Source of the DNA: UBA4416 sp031539425 | Lineage (GTDB): Bacteria > Bacteroidota > Bacteroidia > B-17B0 > Aurantibacillaceae | Reading direction: 5' to 3' | DNA length: 19,280 nucleotides | Assembly (NCBI GenBank): GCA_031539425.1 | Contig: JAVKLI010000019.1 | Coordinates: 1-19,280, forward strand | Shown: positions 6,957 through 14,865 of the stretch, piece after piece | Layout of the letters: every line of letters starts with the position of its first letter | Numbering within the stretch: the first letter of the stretch is position 1 | The notes under the pieces: generated by a model | Told to the model about the DNA's origin: nothing | The model's database searches: none | What the model saw: the letters and a program-made list of their open reading frames with translations, nothing else | Translations under genes and position numbers: made by a program

Positions 6957-7898
6957 TTATACTTTTTTTATTCCAATTTGATGTTTATAATTGTTGTAAA
7001 CCATTTTTAATCCAGCTTCTAAATCTATTTGATGTTTCCAGCCGAGTGCATTTATTTTTGAAACATTTAATAATTTTTTTGGTGTGCCGTCAGGTTTGGA
7101 GCTATCGTAAGTAATGTTTCCTTCAAACCCAACTATTTTTTTAATTAATAAGGCTAAGTCATGTATGCTTATATCTTGTCCAGTACCTATATTAATAAAT
7201 TCTACCCCATTGTAGTGTTGCATTACAAACACGCAGGCATGCCCTAAATCATCACTATGTAAAAATTCTCTATATACCTTACCGCTGCCCCAAATGCTTA
7301 CTGTTGAGGCATTGTTACTTTTGGCTTCATAAAATTTTCTAATGAGGCTGGGTATTACATGGGCATTTTCTAAATGATAGGTGTCGTTAAAGCCATATAA
7401 ATTGGTAGGCATAACAGAAACAAAATTGGAGTTGTATTGGCGGTTATAATTTTCACATAGTTTAATACCTGCAATTTTAGCAATGGCATAGGGCTCATTG
7501 GTTTCTTCTAAAGCACCGGTAAGGAGATATTGCTCTTTAAGGGGTTGTTGCGCGTGTTTTGGATAAATACATGATGAGCCTAAAAACAACATTTTTTTTA
7601 CTTGATGAATATAGGCTTGATGAATAACATTGTTTTGTATCATTAAATTTTGATACAAAAAATCGGCTCTATAAATATTATTTGCTTGTATACCTCCTAC
7701 TTTTGCGGCTGCTAAAAAAACGTATTCGGGTTTTTCTTTTTCAAAAAAAATTGCTACTGCTGCTTGATTGGTTAAATCAAGTTCTTGTTTGGTTTTTGTA
7801 ATAATATTTTTGAACCCTTTTTGTGTAAGAGCTTTTATAATGGCGCTCCCCACCATGCCATTGTGCCCAGCAACATATATTTTAGAATCAATTTGCAT
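6957..7898 (-). CDS. fcl: GDP-L-fucose synthase
   Basis: This 313-residue extended short-chain dehydrogenase catalyses the epimerisation and NADPH-dependent reduction of GDP-4-keto-6-deoxy-mannose to GDP-L-fucose. The Rossmann motif GHNGMVGSA is at 11-19. The family motif KVGGIQANN is at 66-74. The catalytic triad is seen as LGSSCIYP (Ser108) and EPYAIAK (Tyr137, Lys141), matching the E. coli residues Ser107, Tyr136 and Lys140. PTNLYGFND and the ENAHVIPSLIRKF segment are further family signatures. The length is normal. It follows gmd with a 2-base gap, so the two enzymes of the pathway are made together. The product feeds fucosylation of surface polysaccharide or glycoproteins. Confidence 0.97.
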   Translation of the reverse strand: MQIDSKIYVAGHNGMVGSAIIKALTQKGFKNIITKTKQELDLTNQAAVAIFFEKEKPEYVFLAAAKVGGIQANNIYRADFLYQNLMIQNNVIHQAYIHQVKKMLFLGSSCIYPKHAQQPLKEQYLLTGALEETNEPYAIAKIAGIKLCENYNRQYNSNFVSVMPTNLYGFNDTYHLENAHVIPSLIRKFYEAKSNNASTVSIWGSGKVYREFLHSDDLGHACVFVMQHYNGVEFINIGTGQDISIHDLALLIKKIVGFEGNITYDSSKPDGTPKKLLNVSKINALGWKHQIDLEAGLKMVYNNYKHQIGIKKV

Positions 7899-7900
7899 AC

Positions 7901-8989
7901 TTATTCTTTTGGAGATAATACTTGATGGCCACCATCTAAAAGGTATTTATGTTTTTTAAATAGTTCTAAATCTGCCTTTACCATTTCGGCACATAGTTGC
8001 TGTACAGTGTATTTTGGTTTCCAGTTTAATATCGTTTTTGCTTTTGTAGCATCACCAATGAGTTCATCAACTTCTGCAGGCCTAAAATAGCGCGTATCCA
8101 CTTCTACCAAAACTTGTTTTGTATTAGTGTTAATACCCTGCTCGTAAATACCAGTGCCTATCCATGTTATATCGATACCTACCTCTACAAAAGCCATTTT
8201 TATAAATTCTCTAACAGATATTGAAACCCCTGTTGCCAAAACAAAATCATCTGCTTTATTTTGCTGCATCATTAACCACATACCCTCTACATAATCTTTT
8301 GCATGCCCCCAATCTCTTTTAGTATCTAAGTTTCCGATAAATAACTTATTAGTAAGTCCTAAACTAATTTGTGCCACAGCACGTGTTATTTTTCTAGTAA
8401 CAAACGTTTCGCCACGTAAAGGGCTTTCATGATTAAATAAAATACCATTGCAGGCAAATAGATTGTAAGATTCTCGGTAATTTTTTGTAATCCAAAAAGC
8501 ATAAAGTTTAGCAACGCCATAAGGGCTACGAGGGTAAAATGGTGTAGTTTCTTTTTGAGGCGTTTCTTGCACCATGCCATATAATTCAGATGTGGAGGCT
8601 TGATAAAATTTAACTTTTTTTTCTAATCCTAAAATTCGAATGGCCTCTAAAATTCGTAAACAACCTATACCATCTGCATTAGCTGTATATTCAGGTGTTT
8701 CAAAGCTTACCTTAACATGAGACATGGCAGCAAGGTTATAAATTTCATCTGGCTTTACTTCTTGAATAATGCGAATTAAGTTTGTACTATCAGTTAAATC
8801 ACCATAGTGTAATTTAAAATTAATGTTTTTTTCATGTTGATCTTGATAGAGATGATCAATTCTTTCTGTATTAAATAAAGAGCTTCGACGTTTGATACCA
8901 TGTACTTCATAATCTTTGTTTAATAATAGTTCGGATAAATAGGCACCATCCTGACCTGTAACTCCTGTAATAAGTGCTATTTTTTTCAT
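7901..8989 (-). CDS. gmd: GDP-mannose 4,6-dehydratase
   Basis: This 362-residue enzyme converts GDP-D-mannose to GDP-4-keto-6-deoxy-D-mannose, the first step toward GDP-L-fucose and related sugars. The NADP-binding motif TGVTGQDGAYL is at 8-18. HGIKRRSSLFNTERIDHL is the typical second stretch. STSELYG (131-137) holds the catalytic Thr132 and Glu134, and YPRSPYGVAK (151-160) holds Tyr156 and Lys160. NHESPLRGETFVTRKI and RDWGHAKDYVEGMW are strong family markers. It is the first gene of gmd-fcl-glcD and is divergent from the membrane protein gene at 9064 across a 74-bp gap that must hold both promoters. Confidence 0.98.
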   Translation of the reverse strand: MKKIALITGVTGQDGAYLSELLLNKDYEVHGIKRRSSLFNTERIDHLYQDQHEKNINFKLHYGDLTDSTNLIRIIQEVKPDEIYNLAAMSHVKVSFETPEYTANADGIGCLRILEAIRILGLEKKVKFYQASTSELYGMVQETPQKETTPFYPRSPYGVAKLYAFWITKNYRESYNLFACNGILFNHESPLRGETFVTRKITRAVAQISLGLTNKLFIGNLDTKRDWGHAKDYVEGMWLMMQQNKADDFVLATGVSISVREFIKMAFVEVGIDITWIGTGIYEQGINTNTKQVLVEVDTRYFRPAEVDELIGDATKAKTILNWKPKYTVQQLCAEMVKADLELFKKHKYLLDGGHQVLSPKE

Positions 8990-9063
8990 ATTAACGTTTT
9001 GGATAAATAATCGGTTAAATTAATTTTTATTTTTTATTTTTAAAAAATCAATCTGTTAATTTC

Positions 9064-10341
9064 ATGAAATTAAATAAATCTGGTTTAATTATTTATGTGC
9101 TTTGTATACTAGAACTAATAGTGTTTTTTGTATTAGCAAATAACTTACATTTTATAATTAGTCCATTATTAATTTTATTAATAGGCGTTGTAATTGCATT
9201 TTATCCATTGTATAATAAGCCTAATGAAGCTGTAATATCCATTGAAAAATTAAACAAAAAACACCGCATTATAGCGTGGTTAGGAATTGTTTGTTTATTT
9301 ATTTTATTTGTCCTTTGGGCAAACACATTATACCTGAAAATGCCTATTGATGTTAAGTGTTCTGACATTATTCCTTGCATACAAGTATTTTATGTAGAGC
9401 GTTTTGTGCGAGGTGAATTTGTTTATACGCCGGTTCCATTTCAAGATGGCTCTGGTATGTTTACGCCAAATTATTTACCAGCGCATTGGTTTCCGTTTGT
9501 GATAGCACGTAAATTTTATTTTGATTATAGATGGGTGGCGCTATTGGTTTACTATGTGGGAGTAATCATCTATTCATATTTTATATTAAAAGCAAAAAAA
9601 ATAAAATTAAACACACTGTTTAAATTATTACTGCCATTTATATTATTGTTTTTTATTTTAAAATTTGAAGAAGCAACCTTTAGTTGCACAGTAGAAATTA
9701 TGATAGTGGGTTATTATTTAATTTTAAGTACATTTTTAATGCAGCAATCTACAGTAGGAATTGGCCTAGGATTGACATTAACCATATTATCTAGATACGC
9801 TGTATTATTTTATTTACCCGTAGCCGTTGTAATTGGGTGGGTAGGTAAACGAAAACAATTATTTTTAATAACGGTAATAACTGCTGTGATTATTTTATTA
9901 TGTTATGTTATACCGTTTTTAAGCAAAAACTGGAGTATGTTTTCAGATAGTCAAATTGCATACCGCAAAGCAGCAATTGGAGAGTGGAATGGTCAATCAT
10001 GGCAAGCACTCGGTGACAGGCCTTGCCAATTATTTAAAGGATTTGGATTTGCCTCATGGGTTTATTTAATAAGTAGAGATACACTTATTGCTAAAATAAG
10101 CTATTTACAAAATCTATTTTTTATTGTATTAATTTGTATAATTGGCATACTCACCTTTATTAATTATAAAAAACAAAAAACGGTTAATCATTCTTTTTTA
10201 CAATTAGCCTCATTAAAAATAATTTTATTAGTTTGTTTTTCGTTTGTATCCGTACCTTATTCATACTTATTTTGGAGCTCTTTTGCTATTTCAATAGTAA
10301 TTGTTTCTCAATATAATGTAATTAATAAACAAGAAGATTAA
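9064..10341 (+). CDS. Polytopic membrane protein, probable GT-C type glycosyltransferase
   Basis: This 425-residue protein has about ten hydrophobic helices. After the third helix comes an extracytoplasmic loop with Asp101 in CSDIIPCIQVFYVERF, then FVYTPVPF and PNYLPAHWFPFV. That layout (acidic residue at the start of the first large loop, aromatic and proline-rich loop, many helices) resembles GT-C glycosyltransferases of the GT87/DUF2029 group, which use polyprenyl-phosphate sugars outside the membrane. The assignment rests on fold resemblance, not on a diagnostic motif. It is divergent from gmd/fcl, which is compatible with a role in glycan assembly. The maf gene begins 10 bases after its stop. 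It could instead be another polytopic membrane enzyme. Confidence 0.55.
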   Translation: MKLNKSGLIIYVLCILELIVFFVLANNLHFIISPLLILLIGVVIAFYPLYNKPNEAVISIEKLNKKHRIIAWLGIVCLFILFVLWANTLYLKMPIDVKCSDIIPCIQVFYVERFVRGEFVYTPVPFQDGSGMFTPNYLPAHWFPFVIARKFYFDYRWVALLVYYVGVIIYSYFILKAKKIKLNTLFKLLLPFILLFFILKFEEATFSCTVEIMIVGYYLILSTFLMQQSTVGIGLGLTLTILSRYAVLFYLPVAVVIGWVGKRKQLFLITVITAVIILLCYVIPFLSKNWSMFSDSQIAYRKAAIGEWNGQSWQALGDRPCQLFKGFGFASWVYLISRDTLIAKISYLQNLFFIVLICIIGILTFINYKKQKTVNHSFLQLASLKIILLVCFSFVSVPYSYLFWSSFAISIVIVSQYNVINKQED

Positions 10342-10351
10342 TCCAATACAC

Positions 10352-10924
10352 GTGATAACTATTCCGTATAAAATCATTTTAGGCTCTAGTTCTCCTCGCA
10401 GAAAATCTTTATTAAGTGGGTTAGGAATTGAATTTACCTGTGCCGCTACAGATATTGCTGAAGATTATTCTCAAGAGTTAATTAAACAAGAGATACCTAT
10501 ATATTTAGCAAAAGAAAAAGCTAAAGCCTATCATCATTTATTAATAAAAAACGAACTTTATATTACAGCAGATACAATAGTTTGGTTAAATAACAAAGTA
10601 TTTAATAAACCTCAAAATTATGCCGAAGGTTTTGTAATGTTAAATGAGCTAAGTGAGCAAACACATAAAGTATACACAGCTGTATGTTTAACCAGTATAG
10701 AAAAACAAATTTGTATTTGTGAAGAAAGTAAAGTAACCTTTAAAAAATTACAACCACAAGAAATAGATTACTATTTAAACAACTATAAACCTTATGATAA
10801 AGCTGGCAGCTATGGTGTGCAAGATTGGCTTGGTTATATAGGCATCGAAAAAATAGAAGGCTGTTATTATAATGTTATGGGATTTCCTATAAAACAGGTG
10901 TGGGAAGCCCTCATCAATTTTTGA
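10352..10924 (+). CDS. Maf family nucleoside triphosphate pyrophosphatase
   Basis: This 190-residue enzyme removes non-canonical or excess nucleoside triphosphates by hydrolysis to monophosphate and pyrophosphate. Motif ILGSSSPRRKSLL (9-21) contains the phosphate-binding Ser and Arg residues. The catalytic Asp is in ITADTIVW (Asp74). FNKPQNYAEGFVMLNELS and YDKAGSYGVQDWLGYI complete the family pattern and point to the dTTP/UTP-pyrophosphatase (YhdE) type. The start is a GTG: it places the protein start 7 residues before the IILGSSSPRR motif, as expected, and no in-frame ATG lies near. It lies 10 bases after the preceding membrane protein gene and is probably translated from the same mRNA. Confidence 0.93.
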   Translation: MITIPYKIILGSSSPRRKSLLSGLGIEFTCAATDIAEDYSQELIKQEIPIYLAKEKAKAYHHLLIKNELYITADTIVWLNNKVFNKPQNYAEGFVMLNELSEQTHKVYTAVCLTSIEKQICICEESKVTFKKLQPQEIDYYLNNYKPYDKAGSYGVQDWLGYIGIEKIEGCYYNVMGFPIKQVWEALINF

Positions 10925-10971
10925 TTGTTATTTTTGCCCCATATTATAAAAAAACAATAAATAATTAGCAT

Positions 10972-11001
10972 TTTGATTTAAACGTAAAAAATGTAACTTA
11001 G
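10972..11001 (+). promoter_or_regulatory. Candidate promoter of fabD
   Basis: TTTG (10972-10975), an 18-bp spacer and TAACTTAG (10994-11001, one mismatch to TAnnTTTG) fit a Bacteroidota sigma-ABfr-type promoter. It lies 23 bases before the fabD start, in the 100-bp gap after maf. Confidence 0.35.
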
Positions 11002-11024
11002 AGTTTTAATTTATATTAATATTT

Positions 11025-11912
11025 ATGGCAAAAAAAGTATTTGTATTTCCTGGACAAGGCGCACAGTTTGTTGGTATGGCAAATGATTTAATATCAAAGA
11101 ATTCTAATGCAAATCAATTATTAAATGAAGCCGATGACATCTTGGGGTTTAAATTATCTCAAATAATGAAAGATGGCACTATAGAAGAGCTCACACAAAC
11201 CAAAGTAACTCAACCTGCTATATTTGTACATTCTGTTATAACTTCAAAATCATTATCAAATGATATAAAACCCGATTTTGTAGCAGGACATTCATTAGGT
11301 GAATTTTCAGCTTTAGTTGCAAACAACACTATTTCTTTTAAAGAAGGGCTTAGCTTAGTAAGTAAAAGAGCATTAGCCATGCAAAAAGCTTGCGACTTAA
11401 CACCTTCAACTATGGCAGCTGTTTTGGGAGTAGATGATGGATTAGTAGAACAAATTTGTAATGAAGTTTCACAATCTGGGCACGTAGTTGTAGCGGCTAA
11501 TTATAACTGCCCAGGTCAGCTAGTTATTTCTGGTTCAATTGAAGGCGTTAATATGGCCTGTGAAAAATTAAAAGCAGCAGGTGCAAAACGCGCCATGGTT
11601 TTACAAGTAGGTGGTGCTTTTCATTCTCCTATTATGATGCCTGCTCAAGAAGAATTAAAAATAGCCATTGAAAACACTAATTTCAATATGCCAATATGTC
11701 CAATTTATCAAAATGTAACCGCACAAGCACATACAGATCCTAATGAAATTAAGCAAAATTTAATTTTACAACTTACTGCTCCAGTAAAATGGACCCAAAT
11801 GGTTTTAAATATGGTGGCCGATGGTGCCAATGAATTTACAGAACTTGGACCAGGTAAAGTATTACAAGGTTTAATTAAAAAAATAAGTCCTACAGCAATT
11901 ATTTTACAATAA
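11025..11912 (+). CDS. fabD: Malonyl-CoA:ACP transacylase
   Basis: FabD (295 residues) transfers the malonyl group from CoA to acyl carrier protein to start each round of type II fatty-acid synthesis in the cytoplasm. The visible active-site set is complete: FPGQGAQFVGM (Gln11 region), GHSLGEF with nucleophile Ser90, Arg115 in SKRALAMQ, and His200 in GGAFHSPIM. The C-terminal segment ELGPGKVLQGLIKK is also standard. Length is slightly short but within the family range. No other fab gene is adjacent. The alanine dehydrogenase gene begins 19 bases downstream and may be co-transcribed. Confidence 0.97.
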   Translation: MAKKVFVFPGQGAQFVGMANDLISKNSNANQLLNEADDILGFKLSQIMKDGTIEELTQTKVTQPAIFVHSVITSKSLSNDIKPDFVAGHSLGEFSALVANNTISFKEGLSLVSKRALAMQKACDLTPSTMAAVLGVDDGLVEQICNEVSQSGHVVVAANYNCPGQLVISGSIEGVNMACEKLKAAGAKRAMVLQVGGAFHSPIMMPAQEELKIAIENTNFNMPICPIYQNVTAQAHTDPNEIKQNLILQLTAPVKWTQMVLNMVADGANEFTELGPGKVLQGLIKKISPTAIILQ

Positions 11913-11931
11913 AAAAAGATAGTTAAAGCAT

Positions 11932-13149
11932 ATGGCTATACCTAAAGATATTTTATTTTCATTAACCAAAGGCATGTATGCCCCCCAAGAAGAGATGCTA
12001 GAAGTGAAAAAACAAAAATCAAGCTTATTTATTGGCATACCAAAAGAAACAGCATTTCAAGAATATAGAGTACCCTTAGTACCAGATGCAGTAATGCTTT
12101 TAGTTAATAATGGTCATAGAGTTTTAATTGAAACAAATGCAGGGAAGGCAGCTAACTTTGACGATATTGAATATAGTGAGGCAGGTGCAGAAATTGCTTA
12201 CTCTAAAGAAGAAGTATATACAGCAGATGTCATTTTAAAAATATCTCCACCATCTTATCAAGAAATAGAGTTGATGAAACTCAAGCAAACTCTTTTTTCA
12301 GCCATCCAATTAACCGTACAGCCTGAAGATTTTTTAAAAAAATTAATTGCTAAAAAATTAAACTGCATAGCATTTGAAATGATTACAGATGAGTTAGGCG
12401 CATTTCCTGCAGTTAGAGCTATGGGAGAAATTGCTGGTGGCATGTCAGTATTAATTGCAGCAGAATTATTAAGTAATACTAACAAAGGTGTAGGCTCTAT
12501 ACTGGGTGGCATTAGTGGTGTTTCACCCACAGAAGTTATCATAATAGGTGCAGGCACGGTGGGAGAATTTGCAACTAGGGCAGCCTTAGGATTGGGTGCT
12601 CAAGTTCGTATATTTGATAACTCAATAACTCGATTAAGGCGATTTCAAAATCAATTTAACACCCGTTTATTTACTTCGGTAATTGTACCAAGAGTTTTAG
12701 ATAAATACCTTAAAAATGCAGATGTTGCAATAGGTGCCATAAGAGCAAAAACAGGCATTTCACCCTGTGTTGTATCTGATCAAATGGTTCAAAATATGAA
12801 ACCCAACTCAATAATTATTGATGTTAGTATTGATCAAGGTGGTGTATTTGAAACATCCAAAGTTACCAATCATACCAAACCAACTTTTATAAAACATGGC
12901 GTTACACACTATTGTGTACCCAACATTCCTTCGCGGGTTGCACGAACGGCTTCTTTTGCATTTAGTAATATTTTTTCAAAAATAATTTTAAATTTAGCCG
13001 AAGAAGCCAGCTTTTATGATTTAATTCGAAAAGATCCGGGTATTAGAAATGGAACTTATATTTACAATGGTATTTTAACAAATCAGTTTTTGAGTGAAAC
13101 TTACAAACTACCATATAAAGATATCAATTTGTTAATGGCGTCAATATAA
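11932..13149 (+). CDS. ald: Alanine dehydrogenase
   Basis: This 405-residue member of the alanine dehydrogenase/transhydrogenase family interconverts L-alanine with pyruvate, ammonia and NADH. It carries an N-terminal extension of about 30 residues before IGIPKET (34-40), found in the Bacteroidota version. Substrate-site residues are Arg46 (QEYRVPLVP) and Lys103 (ILKISPP). The Rossmann motif is GAGTVGEFATRAALGLGA (206-223), and Asp301 lies in VSIDQGG. The His that stands in the LxxxHL segment of well-studied enzymes is Gln126 here (FSAIQLTV). I believe this is usual in the Bacteroidota branch, but it leaves the exact reaction slightly open. It is followed by tsaB after 30 bases. In related genomes the neighbour is often tsaE. 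Confidence 0.85.
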   Translation: MAIPKDILFSLTKGMYAPQEEMLEVKKQKSSLFIGIPKETAFQEYRVPLVPDAVMLLVNNGHRVLIETNAGKAANFDDIEYSEAGAEIAYSKEEVYTADVILKISPPSYQEIELMKLKQTLFSAIQLTVQPEDFLKKLIAKKLNCIAFEMITDELGAFPAVRAMGEIAGGMSVLIAAELLSNTNKGVGSILGGISGVSPTEVIIIGAGTVGEFATRAALGLGAQVRIFDNSITRLRRFQNQFNTRLFTSVIVPRVLDKYLKNADVAIGAIRAKTGISPCVVSDQMVQNMKPNSIIIDVSIDQGGVFETSKVTNHTKPTFIKHGVTHYCVPNIPSRVARTASFAFSNIFSKIILNLAEEASFYDLIRKDPGIRNGTYIYNGILTNQFLSETYKLPYKDINLLMASI

Positions 13150-13179
13150 TTGAACAGCTAAAATTACACGTAGTTAGCA

Positions 13180-13848
13180 TTGGCATATATTTTAAATATC
13201 GAAACTACCTCTACAAACTGCTCGGTAGCTCTAGCTTTTGAAAATAATATCATAGCTTCAAAACATATAAATGAAGGTTTTACACATATAGAAAACTTAC
13301 ATCCGTATATTAATCATATTTTAACACAAAGCCACATTTCCATTTTTAAATTACAAGCTATTGCTATAAGCTCCGGACCAGGTTCTTATACAGGACTTAG
13401 AATAGGATACGCCACCGCTAAAGGATTATCCTTCGCTTTAAATATTCCAATTATTAGCATTTGTACATTACAAGCTATGACTCATCAAGTATTTCAACTA
13501 TTTAAACCAGCCCCCCTACTCTGCCCTATGATAGATGCCAAACGTATGGAAATTTATACCGCCTTATATGACGAACAAAATCAAATGATAAATCCGGTTA
13601 AAAGCATTGTAATTAATGATAATACCATTCAACAGTTTAGTTTTAATAGCAACTGTTGTTTTTTCGGAGATGGTGTTTCTAAAATAAAAAATCAATTAAG
13701 CCAATATCCAAGTTCAATATTTATAGAAAATATAATTCCCAATGCCAATATGTTATGCGAATTAGCTTTTAAAAAATTTCAAAACAAGCAATTTGAAAAT
13801 ACATTTTTAACAAGCCCTAATTATTTGAAGCCCTATTTTTTAAAATAA
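13180..13848 (+). CDS. tsaB: tRNA t6A37 threonylcarbamoyltransferase complex subunit TsaB
   Basis: TsaB (222 residues) is the ASKHA-fold partner of TsaD in making N6-threonylcarbamoyladenosine at tRNA position 37. The N-terminal phosphate-binding loop region is LNIETTSTNCSVAL (5-18). The family signature SGPGSYTGLRIG is at 65-76, with HIENLHPYI upstream. The C-terminal half is variable and somewhat short, as is common. The start is TTG: it gives the expected MAYILNIET beginning, and no in-frame ATG precedes it after the ald stop. Neither tsaD, tsaC nor tsaE is in the window. Confidence 0.93.
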   Translation: MAYILNIETTSTNCSVALAFENNIIASKHINEGFTHIENLHPYINHILTQSHISIFKLQAIAISSGPGSYTGLRIGYATAKGLSFALNIPIISICTLQAMTHQVFQLFKPAPLLCPMIDAKRMEIYTALYDEQNQMINPVKSIVINDNTIQQFSFNSNCCFFGDGVSKIKNQLSQYPSSIFIENIIPNANMLCELAFKKFQNKQFENTFLTSPNYLKPYFLK

Positions 13849-14028
13849 AACTTTAAAATTAGTACTATCTAAATTAGCAAATATGGCTATAGATATTGCT
13901 TTTGTTTTTTTGCCTTTAGAGGGGGTTAAAGCGCTTTAAAAATCAACATTAGCAACCATAGGGTAGTTATGATAAAGACAAATACTATATATTTTTTAGT
14001 ATTAAAAACAAAAGGTGTATTTATAACT

Positions 14029-14036
14029 TAATTTTG
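14029..14036 (+). promoter_or_regulatory. Candidate -7 element upstream of ZIP-priA
   Basis: TAATTTTG is an exact match to TAnnTTTG. No convincing TTTG -33 element stands about 20 bases upstream. Transcription would begin near 14042, leaving a leader of about 68 bases that includes a 17-codon open frame. Confidence 0.35.
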
Positions 14037-14051
14037 TTTGATAATTTAAAT

Positions 14052-14105
14052 ATGCTTAACTTCAATAAGTCTCCACGTTTATTACTAATTTTACAAAAAA
14101 GGTAA
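14052..14105 (+). CDS. Possible 17-codon leader peptide
   Basis: A short frame runs from ATG to TAA and encodes MLNFNKSPRLLLILQKR. It ends 4 bases before the ZIP gene ATG and starts about 10 bases after the predicted transcription start. The close spacing would allow translational coupling. Nothing else supports translation, so chance is a serious alternative. Confidence 0.15.
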   Translation: MLNFNKSPRLLLILQKR

Positions 14106-14109
14106 TACA

Positions 14110-14865
14110 ATGTCAGTTTTTACAATCTGTTTATACTTAATACTACCCATCATTACAGTGGGCTGTTTATTTTTATTTTTAAAAATAAAACCCTTACATC
14201 TTAATTTTTTATTGGCATTTAGCGCTTCCTATTTATTTACAATTACCATAGTAGAATTATTACCATCTGTATTTGCAAATAGTAATGATAACTTTATAAA
14301 AGGAATAGCCATTGTAGGTGGCTTTTTTTTTCAAACTATTATTGAAGCTTTTTCAAATGGCTTTGAACATGGGCATTTACATTCACACTCTGTAAATTGC
14401 AAAAAACACATTCCAATTAGTTTAATTATAGGTTTATATCTCCATTCCTATTTAGAAGGCTTTCCAATTTTTATTCCAGAGCTTGGGCAACCTTTAGAGT
14501 CAAGTAACGGTTTACTATCTGCCCAACAATCAATATTATTTAGTGTAATTACTCATAACATACCACTAACTGCTGCATTTGTAACTTTACTTTTAGAACA
14601 TCAATTAAAAAAACAAATTGTTTTGATTTTTATTTGTTTGTTTGCCTTAATGGCGCCATTTGCTGGAGGTACTTATCTTTTATTTCAAAACACTAACATT
14701 CAAAGTTTAAGTATATTTAATGAGGTTGTTATTCCATTTATTATAGGTGTCTTTTTACACACATCTACTACCATACTATTTGAATCGGCAGATAATCATA
14801 AATACCAATTGCCTAGAGTTATAGTGATTGTAGTAGGTGTATGCTGCGGCATAATTTTTAGTTAA
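14110..14865 (+). CDS. ZIP family metal transporter
   Basis: This 251-residue inner-membrane protein has about eight hydrophobic helices. Metal-site residues of the ZIP family are visible: HSYLEG in the fourth helix region (His112, Glu116) and THNIPL (His149, Asn150, Pro152) in the fifth. FSASYLFTITIVELLP (37-52) is the conserved early helix. A His-rich loop (FEHGHLHSHS, 85-94, with a further Cys and His to 100) lies in the usual place between helices 3 and 4 and likely binds metal. ZIP proteins bring zinc, iron or other divalent metals into the cytoplasm; specificity cannot be read here. Its TAA is followed directly by the priA ATG with no gap, so the two are co-transcribed and probably translationally coupled. 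Confidence 0.9.
   Translation: MSVFTICLYLILPIITVGCLFLFLKIKPLHLNFLLAFSASYLFTITIVELLPSVFANSNDNFIKGIAIVGGFFFQTIIEAFSNGFEHGHLHSHSVNCKKHIPISLIIGLYLHSYLEGFPIFIPELGQPLESSNGLLSAQQSILFSVITHNIPLTAAFVTLLLEHQLKKQIVLIFICLFALMAPFAGGTYLLFQNTNIQSLSIFNEVVIPFIIGVFLHTSTTILFESADNHKYQLPRVIVIVVGVCCGIIFS

Larger units (their letters stand above)
13849..14109. other. Intergenic region upstream of ZIP transporter gene
   Basis: This gap of 261 bases contains a perfect 14-bp palindrome, TTAAAGCGCTTTAA (13926-13939). It also holds a 7-bp inverted repeat (AATACTA 13981-13987 / TAGTATT 13997-14003) and a -7-like element at 14029-14036. Two very short open frames are present: 18 codons at 13883-13939 and 17 codons at 14052-14105. 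No RNA gene or known metal-regulator box is evident. It is the longest gap within the plus-strand series, so a new transcription unit (ZIP-priA) probably starts here. Confidence 0.5.

Noticed and set aside
10924..10958. Possible terminator after maf (ATTGTT / AACAAT with AT-rich arms)
   Set aside because: The stem is 6 bp, mostly A-T, with a long loop and no proper T tract; it is not better than chance in this base composition.
12258..12557. Minus-strand 99-codon frame
   Set aside because: It is antisense to alanine dehydrogenase, whose reading frame is clearly supported across the same bases.
13883..13939. 18-codon frame MAIDIAFVFLPLEGVKAL between tsaB and the ZIP gene
   Set aside because: It is very short and has no promoter, ribosome-binding site or similarity that I can point to.
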